Shown here one piece after another: positions 10,131 through 17,642 of a stretch of 32,635 nt of DNA. The number at the start of each line of letters is the position of its first letter. The first letter of the stretch is position 1. Origin of the DNA: an uncultured beta proteobacterium (GTDB taxonomy: Bacteria > Pseudomonadota > Gammaproteobacteria > Burkholderiales > Burkholderiaceae_C); assembly GCA_903870065.1 (NCBI GenBank), contig CAIQBN010000615.1, positions 1 to 32,635 on the forward strand. Reading direction: 5' to 3'. The position numbers were made by a program, and so were the translations under genes. Below the pieces are notes generated by a model. It was not told the origin of the DNA. It saw only the letters and a program-made list of their open reading frames with translations, and did no database searches.

Positions 10131-10643
10131 TCAGGCGTTTGTAGCGGCAATGCCCCACCGAGAAAGCGCCTGGTCATCGCTGACACGCGCATCCACCCAA
10201 ACGGCGCCGCTTGCGGTTTGCTCTTTTTTCCAAAATGGAGCCTGAGTTTTGAGGTAGTCCATCAAAAACTCGCAGGCCTGAAAACCCTCGCGCCGGTGCG
10301 CCGAGGTGACCGCCACCAGGACGATCTGATCCGAAGCATGCAACAAGCCAATACGGTGTATGACACGCGCACCGAATATATCGAAACGGCGGTGCGCCTC
10401 ATCCACCATGCTTTCGATCGCCCGCTCGGTCATGCCCGGGTAATGCTCCAACTCCATGGATAGAACGGACCCTGATTGCGCAGAGGGCGTTGTATCCACC
10501 AGGAGGTTTGTGTTGCGGTCCCGAACGGTTCCGATGAAAGTGCAGACGGCACCTACGCGTTGATCGCCTGAGCGCAAAGCCAGCACCTCTTTGGCCACAT
10601 CAAAGTCATCGGTTTGAATGCTGACTCGGTCAAATGATTGCAT
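10131..10643 (-). CDS. moaE: Molybdopterin synthase catalytic subunit MoaE
   Basis: Large subunit of molybdopterin synthase, which uses the thiocarboxylated tail of MoaD to put two sulfurs into cyclic pyranopterin monophosphate. The 170-residue product shows the MoaE signatures GAVCTFIGTVRDRN (about 32-45), LELEHYPGMTERAI (dimer and substrate region), HRIGLLHASDQIVLVAVTSAHR and FLMDYLKTQAPFWKKE, whose lysines are the usual active-site residues. It is the last gene of the alaA-hom-thrC-moeA-moaD-moaE run. Repeat copy A separates it from moaD by 64 bases. Confidence 0.96.
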   Translation of the reverse strand: MQSFDRVSIQTDDFDVAKEVLALRSGDQRVGAVCTFIGTVRDRNTNLLVDTTPSAQSGSVLSMELEHYPGMTERAIESMVDEAHRRFDIFGARVIHRIGLLHASDQIVLVAVTSAHRREGFQACEFLMDYLKTQAPFWKKEQTASGAVWVDARVSDDQALSRWGIAATNA

Positions 10644-10644
10644 A

Positions 10645-10700
10645 GAAAATATGGCCCTAGCCCTCGTGAAATATACTTAGTTTGCTATACAAACTATAGC
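10645..10700 (-). repeat. Small palindromic intergenic repeat, copy A
   Basis: Read on the minus strand it starts with a GCTAT / ATAGC stem around a 7-base loop, followed by 11 variable bases and then TATTTCACGAGGGCTA (10673-10658), identical to 16 bases of copy B. It fills the moaD-moaE gap. Confidence 0.75.
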
Positions 10701-10707
10701 ATACGAT

Positions 10708-10959
10708 TTACCCCCCAGTAACCGGGGGGAAGAATGCCACTTCAGCGCCGTCGAACAAGCAAGCTGCCTCATCACACAATGTCTGGTTTAGTGCCACGCG
10801 AATTGTCTTGCCGCGTCCCAGACACTCAGCATGCTGCAGGTCGCGAGCGATCAGTTCATTGCGCAGGTCCGCAACCGTCGTGGCGTTGGTTTCTGTTGTC
10901 TCGCCCCCGGTTCCCAGCGCTTCGCGAACAGATGCAAAGTATTTGACTTGAACCTTCAT
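10708..10959 (-). CDS. moaD: Molybdopterin synthase sulfur-carrier subunit MoaD
   Basis: Small ubiquitin-like subunit of molybdopterin synthase. The 83-residue protein has the beta-grasp length and ends in PPVTGG; the terminal Gly-Gly is adenylated and thiocarboxylated by MoeB-type enzymes before sulfur transfer in the MoaE complex. The N-terminus (KVQVKYFASVREALG) is typical. Its ATG (10959-10957) overlaps the moeA stop as ATGA, implying coupled translation with moeA. Confidence 0.95.
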   Translation of the reverse strand: MKVQVKYFASVREALGTGGETTETNATTVADLRNELIARDLQHAECLGRGKTIRVALNQTLCDEAACLFDGAEVAFFPPVTGG

Positions 10960-12209
10960 GCCAGCAACTCCGAAAACAGGATAAAACGCACGGTATCCCC
11001 AGGCTCAACCGCTTTTCCCGGTGGGTTGTCCACCAGACCATCCCCCCAAACCGCGGAAGTCAACACACCGGAGCCTTGATTCGCAAAGAGTGCGAGACCG
11101 CCTTCTGGGTTGTAACGCGCACGCAGGAATTCGCGGCGTTTGTCAGGCCGGTCCCATTTGAAATCTGCACGCGCTGGGATGACCTTCATCGCAAGTGCCG
11201 ACTGACCTTGCAACTTCAACAAAAACGGTCGAACCAGCACCAAAAAGGTCACAAAGCTAGACACCGGATTGCCTGGTAGCCCCAAAAAATGTGCTGCGCC
11301 GATGCGTCCGTGCGCAAATGGTTTTCCCGGCTTCATGGCAATTTGCCAAAGGTCCAGCGTACCGAGCGTTTGCACCGCCGGCTTGATATGGTCCTCTTCA
11401 CCGACCGAGACGCCACCACTTGTCAAAATCACATCGTGCATTTGCGCTGCATCGCGCAACGCCTGCACGGTGGCGTCGCGCCGATCCGGCACGATGCCGA
11501 GGTCAGTGACCACGCAGCCCAGGCGACGAAGCAACGCAGCCAGAAAAAAGCGATTGGAGTTGTAAATGGCGCCGGCTGGCATATCTTGCGGTGCCACACT
11601 GCCAGGCATGACCAACTCGTCACCTGTCGAGAACAGGGCCACCCTGGGTGAACGCGCGACCTCCAGATCTGCCATGCCAATGCTGGCAGCCAAACCGAGT
11701 TCGGCTGGACCCAAACGTTGACCCGACGCCAAAACTGTTTTGCCACGTGCCACGTCTTCCCCCGCGCGGCGGATGAACTGGCCCAATGCCGGTCTGGTAT
11801 TGACCTTTACCCTGGCCCCATCCGTGTCGCCATGCACTGGTGGAAGTACTGTGCAGTCCTCCTGCATAACAATCGCATCGGCACCGGGTGGAACAGGCGC
11901 GCCAGTAAAGATACGCGCAATAGTGCCCGGTTGAAGGGTTTGCCCGCTGGAGCCTGCCGCAATGCGCTGCGACACTGGCAGGGCGAGCCCTGGGATATGC
12001 AGGTCGGAACAGCGTACCGCGTAACCATCCATGGAACTGTTGTCCTGCGGCGGCACATGCAGCGCGGACACCACATTCTGCGCCAGCACACGACCGTCTG
12101 CGTCGCCAACCCGGATAATTTCTGTGTCCAAAGGGGGCGTGGCACTGGCTAACAAACGCACCAGCGCGTCGTCCAATGACAACAGTCCGGGGCGTTGCGT
12201 TGCAGTCAT
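10956..12209 (-). CDS. moeA: Molybdopterin molybdenumtransferase MoeA
   Basis: Inserts molybdate into adenylylated molybdopterin to make the mature cofactor. The 417-residue product carries PPQDNSSMDGYAV near the N-terminus, FSTGDELVMPG, TSGGVSVGEEDHIK (MoCF-binding signature) and MKPGKPFAHG, then FLGLPGNPVSSF, and a C-terminal beta-barrel domain. I place the start at ATG 12209 (MTATQRP) because GGAGA at 12222-12218 lies eight bases upstream. The ATG at 12224 has no such signal and would start at the edge of repeat copy B. It is followed by moaD with a four-base overlap and preceded by thrC, an unusual functional neighbour inside the same run. Confidence 0.95.
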   Translation of the reverse strand: MTATQRPGLLSLDDALVRLLASATPPLDTEIIRVGDADGRVLAQNVVSALHVPPQDNSSMDGYAVRCSDLHIPGLALPVSQRIAAGSSGQTLQPGTIARIFTGAPVPPGADAIVMQEDCTVLPPVHGDTDGARVKVNTRPALGQFIRRAGEDVARGKTVLASGQRLGPAELGLAASIGMADLEVARSPRVALFSTGDELVMPGSVAPQDMPAGAIYNSNRFFLAALLRRLGCVVTDLGIVPDRRDATVQALRDAAQMHDVILTSGGVSVGEEDHIKPAVQTLGTLDLWQIAMKPGKPFAHGRIGAAHFLGLPGNPVSSFVTFLVLVRPFLLKLQGQSALAMKVIPARADFKWDRPDKRREFLRARYNPEGGLALFANQGSGVLTSAVWGDGLVDNPPGKAVEPGDTVRFILFSELLA

Positions 12210-12226
12210 GCGTGGATTCTCCATTT

Positions 12227-12282
12227 GCTATTCAATCAATAGCGGTCAACGCTTATTTCACGAGGGCTAACGGCAATTATTG
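12227..12282 (+). repeat. Small palindromic intergenic repeat, copy B
   Basis: GCTAT (12227-12231), a 7-base loop, ATAGC (12239-12243), 11 bases, then TATTTCACGAGGGCTA (12254-12269). The spacing is identical to copy A but in the opposite orientation. It occupies the thrC-moeA gap and ends at the thrC stop codon. Confidence 0.75.
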
Positions 12283-13716
12283 CTACGTAGCTTGGCATTC
12301 GGCTGCAATCAGTGCCTTGATGGCGTCCACGTCGGCATCCATCAGGCGCACCCGCTTTGGCAGCGCTTCAATACCTTCAAACTTAGCAGGCCGCTCGGGA
12401 CTGCGGCCCAAGGCCTCGACAATGGTTTCGGAAAACTTGATTGGCAAGGCGGTTTCAAGCACCAGCATCGGTATACCAGGTTTACGAAATTCGAGGGCCA
12501 CTTTGACCCCGTCGGCTGTGTGGGTGTCAATCATCACACCATGGCGTTGCCAGGTATCCCGAATGGTGGCCAAGCGGTCGGCATGGGTGCTTTTTCCGCT
12601 CACAAAACCATAGCGACTTGCGCATTGCGCAAAGGCGGCATCGGTACTCAGATCAAAAAACCCAGCTGTCGCAAGTTGCCTTTCAAAGAGTTCGGCAGTG
12701 CGTGCACCGTCACGCCCGAGCAGGTCAAACACAAAGCGTTCGAAATTGGAGGCCTTGGAGATATCCATGGAGGGGCTTGATGTCTCGTGGGTATCGGCAC
12801 TTGCGCGCACACGGTAGACACCGGTGCGGAAGAACTCGTCCAGCACATCGTTTTCATTGGTCGCGACGATCAGTTGTTCGATGGGAAGGCCCATCATGCG
12901 TGCAACATGACCCGCGCAAACGTTGCCAAAGTTTCCGCTGGGCACCGCGAAACTGACCTTTTGGGCGTTCGACTCGGTCGCTTGAATGTAGCCGGCAAAG
13001 TAATAAACGACCTGGGCAAGCAAACGGGCCCAGTTGATGGAATTGACCGTGCCAATGCGGTACTTGCGCTTGAACTCCAAATCGTTCGACACTGCCTTGA
13101 CGATGTCCTGACAATCGTCAAACACACCCTTGACCGCGATATTGTAGATGTTGGCATCCTGCAGACTGAACATTTGGGCCTGCTGGAAAGCACTCATGCG
13201 GCCGTGCGGGCTGGTCATGAAGACGCGCACGCCCTTCTTGCCCCGCATGGCATATTCCGCTGCACTGCCAGTGTCACCGCTGGTGGCACCCAAAATGTTC
13301 AGTTCTTCGGCACGGCGGGCGAGTTCGTACTCGAACAGGTTACCCAGCAATTGCATGGCCATGTCCTTGAAGGCCAGCGTAGGACCGTTGGACAAAGCTT
13401 CAAGCCAAACGTCATCTTCCAGGTGGCGCAGGGGCACTATCTCACCGGTGCCGAATACCTCGGCGGTATAGGTCTTTTCGCATAGCGCACGTACGTCTGC
13501 TGCTGGGATATCGTCGATATATAGCGATAAAACCTCAAACGCAAGTGCCGCATAGCCCTGCGTATGGTAAATCGTTCGCCATTGGCTCAGAGTTGCATCG
13601 CTGACTTGTGGATAGTGCTCTGGCAAGTACAAACCACCATCGGGTGCCAGCCCTTCCAGCAGAATTTCGCAAAACTGTTTGCGCTCGGGAGTTCCACGCG
13701 TTGAGACATACTTCAT
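12283..13716 (-). CDS. thrC: Threonine synthase
   Basis: PLP enzyme turning O-phosphohomoserine into threonine, the last step of threonine synthesis. The 477-residue product is of the long (E. coli/yeast-like) class. Visible are the N-terminal YVSTRG, GLAPDGGLYLPEHYP, the PLP-lysine segment PTLAFKDMAMQLLG (about 113-126), GATSGDTGSAAEYAMRG that cradles the phosphate, and VPSGNFGNVCAGHVA later. Its ATG overlaps the hom stop by one base (TGATG), so the two are translationally coupled in the order hom-thrC. thrB (homoserine kinase) is not in the window. Confidence 0.97.
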   Translation of the reverse strand: MKYVSTRGTPERKQFCEILLEGLAPDGGLYLPEHYPQVSDATLSQWRTIYHTQGYAALAFEVLSLYIDDIPAADVRALCEKTYTAEVFGTGEIVPLRHLEDDVWLEALSNGPTLAFKDMAMQLLGNLFEYELARRAEELNILGATSGDTGSAAEYAMRGKKGVRVFMTSPHGRMSAFQQAQMFSLQDANIYNIAVKGVFDDCQDIVKAVSNDLEFKRKYRIGTVNSINWARLLAQVVYYFAGYIQATESNAQKVSFAVPSGNFGNVCAGHVARMMGLPIEQLIVATNENDVLDEFFRTGVYRVRASADTHETSSPSMDISKASNFERFVFDLLGRDGARTAELFERQLATAGFFDLSTDAAFAQCASRYGFVSGKSTHADRLATIRDTWQRHGVMIDTHTADGVKVALEFRKPGIPMLVLETALPIKFSETIVEALGRSPERPAKFEGIEALPKRVRLMDADVDAIKALIAAECQAT

Positions 13717-15086
13717 CAGGCAAGCTCCTCTTTGCGGATGCGCACAATCGGCTGCAACACGGTGGGTAAGGCCTGCATCTGCGCCAATGCTGCGTTCATC
13801 CGGGCTTCGACGCAGTCATGGGTCAGGATGATCAGGTCGGTTTGCGCAACGGCTGCGGCGCCGCCCTCGCCTCCTACCTCATCGGCCTCGCGCTGCAAGA
13901 CCGCATCAATGCTGATGCCCGCCTCAGCCAGCAGTCCGGTCACTTTGGCTAGCACGCCAGCCTGGTCAGCAACCCGCAGACGCAAGTAATAACTGGTCAC
14001 CACATCGCCCATGGGCAACACCGGAAGCGTGCCCATGGCCTTGTCAAAAGTATGGGGCTGAAAGGCCAAATGCGGCACGCGGTTGGCGGCATCGACCGTA
14101 TGCAGACGCGTAATATCCACCAGATCCGCAATCACGGCACTCGCCGTGGGCTCCGAGCCGGCACCCTTGCCGTAGTACAGGGTTGTTCCGACCGCGTCGC
14201 CGTTGACTACAACCGCGTTCATTGCACCTTCGACATTGGCAATGAGCCTCTTGGACGGAATCAGGCTGGGGTGCACCCGCAACTCAATGCCGGCTGCAGT
14301 GCCCTTGACCGCGTCGGCCGCACGGCGTTTTGTGATGCCCAAGAGTTTGATGCGATAGCCCAGTTGCTCCGCGTATTTAATGTCGGTTGCTCCTAATTTG
14401 GTGATGCCTTCAACGTACGCCTTGTCAAACTGCACCGGTATGCCGAAGGCAATTGCCGACATCAATGTCGCCTTGTGGGCTGCGTCCACACCTTCGATGT
14501 CAAAAGTAGGATCAGCCTCGGCATAACCTAGGCGTTGGGCTTCCTTCAGCACTACGCCAAAGTCCAGGCCCTTGTCGCGCATCTCGGAAAGAATGAAGTT
14601 GGTGGTGCCATTGATGATGCCGGCAATCCACTGGATGCGGTTGGCGGTCAGGCCTTCGCGCAGGGCCTTGATGATGGGAATGCCACCAGCCACTGCCGCC
14701 TCAAACGCCACCATCACGCCTTTGGCAGACGCCGCAGCAAAAATCTCGGTCCCGTGCACTGCCAACAGAGCCTTGTTGGCGGTGACGACATGCTTGCCGG
14801 CGGCAATGGCCTCAAGGACCAACGCCTTGGCGATCCCGTATCCACCGATGAGTTCGATCACAATATCGATTTCGGGGTTGGCAATGACAGCCCGCGCATC
14901 GTTGACAACCTGAACACCACTGCCCACGATGGATTGCGCGCGCGCCACATCCAGATCGGCCACCATGGTGATCTCGATACCACGGCCCGCACGCCGCTGG
15001 ATTTCCTCCTGGTTGCGTTTGAGCACGTTAAAGGTGCCGGCGCCCACAACACCAATTCCCAGTAGACCCACTTGTATCGGTTTCAT
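13716..15086 (-). CDS. hom: Homoserine dehydrogenase
   Basis: Reduces aspartate semialdehyde to homoserine with NAD(P)H, the branch point for threonine and methionine. The 456-residue protein has an N-terminal Rossmann domain (GLLGIGVVGAGTF at about 6-18), the substrate/catalytic domain with GIINGTTNFILSEM and EADPTFDIEGVDAAHK, whose Asp and Lys residues are the catalytic ones in the family, and a C-terminal ACT domain (YYLRLRVADQAGVLAKVTG) that probably mediates threonine feedback. I chose ATG 15086; a TTG two codons earlier is less likely. Repeat copy C lies just upstream and thrC overlaps its end. Confidence 0.97.
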   Translation of the reverse strand: MKPIQVGLLGIGVVGAGTFNVLKRNQEEIQRRAGRGIEITMVADLDVARAQSIVGSGVQVVNDARAVIANPEIDIVIELIGGYGIAKALVLEAIAAGKHVVTANKALLAVHGTEIFAAASAKGVMVAFEAAVAGGIPIIKALREGLTANRIQWIAGIINGTTNFILSEMRDKGLDFGVVLKEAQRLGYAEADPTFDIEGVDAAHKATLMSAIAFGIPVQFDKAYVEGITKLGATDIKYAEQLGYRIKLLGITKRRAADAVKGTAAGIELRVHPSLIPSKRLIANVEGAMNAVVVNGDAVGTTLYYGKGAGSEPTASAVIADLVDITRLHTVDAANRVPHLAFQPHTFDKAMGTLPVLPMGDVVTSYYLRLRVADQAGVLAKVTGLLAEAGISIDAVLQREADEVGGEGGAAAVAQTDLIILTHDCVEARMNAALAQMQALPTVLQPIVRIRKEELA

Positions 15087-15099
15087 ATTCAATCTCAGT

Positions 15100-15154
15100 A
15101 AAAAGTATGCTCAGCCCCCGTAGAATCTACGCAAGCCGCTATCAAATAAATAGT
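15100..15154 (-). repeat. Small palindromic intergenic repeat, copy C
   Basis: On the minus strand ACTAT (15154-15150), a 7-base loop, ATAGC (15142-15138), 11 bases, then ATTCTACGGGGGCTG (15126-15112), matching 11 of 15 positions of copies A and B with the same spacing. It fills the alaA-hom gap. Confidence 0.65.
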
Positions 15155-15157
15155 ATT

Positions 15158-16384
15158 TCAGTTGCTGTGGCGCTTGCGATAACTTTCAAGGAACTTCGCT
15201 ACCCGTCCGATTGCCTCGCGCAGGTCGTCTTCATGGGGTAGAAAGACGATACGGAAATGGTCAGGATCATGCCAATTGAATCCTGTGCCCTGCACCAGCA
15301 TGACCCGGGTCTCTTGCAGTAACTCCAGAAAGAACTGTTGGTCATCCTCAATGGGATACATCGATGGGTCCAACCTGGGGAACATATACAGGGCAGCGCT
15401 GGGCTTCACGCAAGTGACTCCTGGTATGGCAGTGATGAGTTCAAAAGCCAAATCACGCTGGCGGCGCAGGCGCCCTCCTTCGCAAACCAATTCATTGATG
15501 CTCTGGTGTCCACCCAACGCGGTCTGGATCGCCCACTGGCCTGGCACGTTGGAGCACAGTCGCATGTTTGAGAGCATGTTAAGACCCTCGATGTAGTCCT
15601 TGGCTGGTCGCTTGTCCCCCGAAACCACCATCCACCCGGCCCGATAACCACACGAGCGGTAGCTTTTGGAGAGTGAGTTGAAGGTCAATGTCAGGACATC
15701 TTCGCTCAAGGACGATATGGCGGTGTGCTTGACACCATCGTAGAGTACCTTGTCGTATACCTCGTCAGCAAAAATTACCAATCCGTGCTGGCGCGCGAGG
15801 TCCACAATGGCCCGCAGCAAGGCGTCTGAATACAGTGCACCCGTCGGGTTGTTGGGGTTAATTACCACAATACCTTTGGTACGTTGGGTGATCTTGGAGC
15901 GAATGTCATCCAAATTGGGCATCCATCCATTGGCCTCATCACACAAGTAGTGCACGGGTGTGCCTCCCGATAGGCTTACTGCGGCCGTCCATAGCGGATA
16001 GTCAGGCGAGGGCAAAAGCAATTCGTCGCCATCGTCGAGCAGCGCATTGGTGGCCATCACAATCAGTTCGCTAGCGCCATTGCCCAGGTAGATGTCATCC
16101 AGGGTGACAGCCTTGACGCCCTGCTTCTGGGTTTCATGCATGACTGCCTTGCGCGCGGCAAAAATGCCTTTGCTGTCCGAATACCCCGCCGAATTGGGCA
16201 GGTTGCGGATCATGTCCTGCTGAATTTCCTCCGGAGAATCGAAGCCAAAAACCGCCAGATTGCCGATGTTGAGCTTGATAATCTTTTGGCCTTCCTCTTC
16301 CATTTGCCGCGCGCGGTCCATGATAGGTCCGCGGATGTCGTAGCAGACGTTTGCCAGCTTGGCAGATTTTTGAATGATTCTCAA
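15158..16384 (-). CDS. alaA: Alanine/valine-type PLP aminotransferase AlaA
   Basis: Class I PLP aminotransferase; close in sequence to E. coli AlaA (YfbQ), which makes alanine from pyruvate and glutamate. The 408-residue length matches (405 in E. coli). Visible are NVCYDIRGP, YSDSKGIFAARKA, SPDYPLWTAAVSLSGG, INPNNPTGALYSD, FADEVYDKVLYD, the PLP-lysine motif NSLSKSYRSCGYRAGWM and a late DHFRIVFLP. The start is probably TTG 16384, because the frame from there (RIIQKSAKL after the start) aligns residue for residue with the E. coli N-terminus and GGAGGG lies just upstream; a GTG at 16408 would add eight residues. The usually conserved NPAPFGF reads NLAVFGF here. It heads the hom-thrC-moeA run. 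Confidence 0.93.
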   Translation of the reverse strand: MRIIQKSAKLANVCYDIRGPIMDRARQMEEEGQKIIKLNIGNLAVFGFDSPEEIQQDMIRNLPNSAGYSDSKGIFAARKAVMHETQKQGVKAVTLDDIYLGNGASELIVMATNALLDDGDELLLPSPDYPLWTAAVSLSGGTPVHYLCDEANGWMPNLDDIRSKITQRTKGIVVINPNNPTGALYSDALLRAIVDLARQHGLVIFADEVYDKVLYDGVKHTAISSLSEDVLTLTFNSLSKSYRSCGYRAGWMVVSGDKRPAKDYIEGLNMLSNMRLCSNVPGQWAIQTALGGHQSINELVCEGGRLRRQRDLAFELITAIPGVTCVKPSAALYMFPRLDPSMYPIEDDQQFFLELLQETRVMLVQGTGFNWHDPDHFRIVFLPHEDDLREAIGRVAKFLESYRKRHSN

Positions 16385-16387
16385 AGT

Positions 16388-16393
16388 CCCTCC
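16388..16393 (-). promoter_or_regulatory. Ribosome-binding site deciding the alaA TTG start
   Basis: GGAGGG on the minus strand, three bases before TTG 16384 (four from GGAGG). Spacing is short but it is the only strong signal, and the upstream GTG has none. Confidence 0.55.
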
Positions 16394-16489
16394 GGAGGTC
16401 ACGAGCACAGGGCGAAACTTATAATTTGACCACAGTTCCGCAAGCGATTAGTGCGGTGCAGCATCCAATCACCTGATTTTGACCTCACT

Positions 16490-16855
16490 ATGAAATTTGT
16501 TCCAGATACAACCCAGGCTTCCTCTGTGACCGGTTATGGCCCGGGTTGGATTGCGATCAATGGCGAACGGGTCAGCTCCAGCTTCGTCATCAGCACCTTG
16601 GGAGATCGATTCTCCTGGGGAGGCTCCGCATTTGAAGAGCTGAAGGCCAGTCACTTTGAGCGTCTCGCAGAGCTTGACGTCGAACTGGTCATTTTTGGCA
16701 GCGGCCAGCGGATCCGATTCCCCGCACCCGAAATGGTTCAGGCCTTGTATTCAAAACGTATTGGCCTGGAAACCATGGACACGCAGGCGGCCTGCAGGAC
16801 ATACAACTTTTTAGCGGGAGAGGGTCGTAAGGTTGCGGCAGCCCTTTTGTTGTAG
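16490..16855 (+). CDS. Mth938-like domain protein (DUF498 family)
   Basis: A 121-residue cytoplasmic protein that is essentially one Mth938-like domain, the fold shared with the mitochondrial complex I assembly factor NDUFAF3. Typical parts are SVTGYGPGWIAINGERVSSSFVIS, then LDVELVIFGSGQRIRFP and IGLETMDTQAACRTYNFLAGEGRKVAAALL. The molecular role in bacteria is not established. The ATG at 16490 gives the family-typical N-terminus, although the frame runs upstream to 16451. It is divergent from alaA, sharing about 105 bases, and precedes bcp by 135 bases. Confidence 0.85.
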   Translation: MKFVPDTTQASSVTGYGPGWIAINGERVSSSFVISTLGDRFSWGGSAFEELKASHFERLAELDVELVIFGSGQRIRFPAPEMVQALYSKRIGLETMDTQAACRTYNFLAGEGRKVAAALLL

Positions 16856-16990
16856 GCGAGCCGGGCTCTCAGGAAAGGCCGGGCTTTTCAGAGTAAAATC
16901 GTGGGTTGCAGTCGGGGTCGGACAAACGCTGTCACGTTCGATTCCCGCTATTGTGACTGCCACCCAAGAACGCGAGACTAAAAGTACCCT

Positions 16991-17467
16991 ATGGCGATCG
17001 TTGTCAACAAGCCCCTACCCGAATTTGAAGCCAATGCTACTAGCGGCGTCAAAGTTAGCAATACGACCCATGTGGGGAAGACCATGGTGTTGTATTTTTA
17101 CCCAAAGGACAATACCCCGGGCTGCACCACAGAAGCCATGCAGTTCCGCGATAAATACAAGGACTTTGTCAAGGCCGGGGCCACCGTATTTGGAGTCTCC
17201 CGCGACAACATGAAATCACATGATGAGTTCAAGTTAAAACTGGAACTGCCCTTTGAACTTATTGCCGACACTGAAGAGAAGATGTGCCACATGTTTGGCG
17301 TGGTCAAAAACAAGATCATGTACGGAAAAAAGGTCAAGGGAATCGAACGAAGCACATTCTTGATCGGCGCCGATGGTATGCTAAAAGAAGAATGGCGCGG
17401 CCTGAAGGTCCCGGGTCACGTCGATGAAGTACTGAAGGCTGTCAAAGCGCTCAAGAAAGCCGCTTGA
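16991..17467 (+). CDS. bcp: Thioredoxin-dependent peroxiredoxin, Bcp/PrxQ type
   Basis: Reduces hydrogen peroxide and organic hydroperoxides in the cytoplasm. The 158-residue product has the PrxQ active site FYPKDNTPGCTTEAMQFRD with peroxidatic C45, preceded by the conserved proline and threonine. In E. coli Bcp a resolving cysteine sits at position 50; here that position is methionine (M50). The remaining cysteine is C99 in EKMCHMFGV. The enzyme therefore either works as a 1-Cys peroxiredoxin or uses C99. The rest (GVSRDNMKSHDEFKLKLELPFELIAD, and STFLIGADG) is standard. phoH follows after 175 bases containing a strong terminator. Confidence 0.95.
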   Translation: MAIVVNKPLPEFEANATSGVKVSNTTHVGKTMVLYFYPKDNTPGCTTEAMQFRDKYKDFVKAGATVFGVSRDNMKSHDEFKLKLELPFELIADTEEKMCHMFGVVKNKIMYGKKVKGIERSTFLIGADGMLKEEWRGLKVPGHVDEVLKAVKALKKAA

Positions 17468-17563
17468 CAGTGTGAGGTGTATCAGCGTTAGGTAAGCTGC
17501 CCTGTCGCGAGGCTCATGCATAATGCCCCAATGCCGTTGAACACCGCGCCCTGGTTCCACACC

Positions 17564-17600
17564 AAAGCCGTCTTGGTCCAAGGCGGCTTTTTTATTTTTG
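17564..17600 (+). terminator. Strong rho-independent terminator between bcp and phoH
   Basis: AAAGCCG (17564-17570) pairs with CGGCTTT (17584-17590), extended inside by CTTG/CAAG around a three-base loop, and is followed by a T-rich run to about 17599. It lies about 97 bases after the bcp stop and 43 bases before the phoH start. Confidence 0.85.
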
Positions 17601-17642
17601 TGATGCAAATTTCCACATCATTTTTTTTGTGAGCTCCTTGCC

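Noticed and set aside
16856-16990. GCCGGGCT direct repeat between the Mth938-like gene and bcp as a terminator
   Set aside because: The two copies are direct, not inverted; only the small GAGCC/GGGCTC palindrome remains, without a useful loop or T-run.
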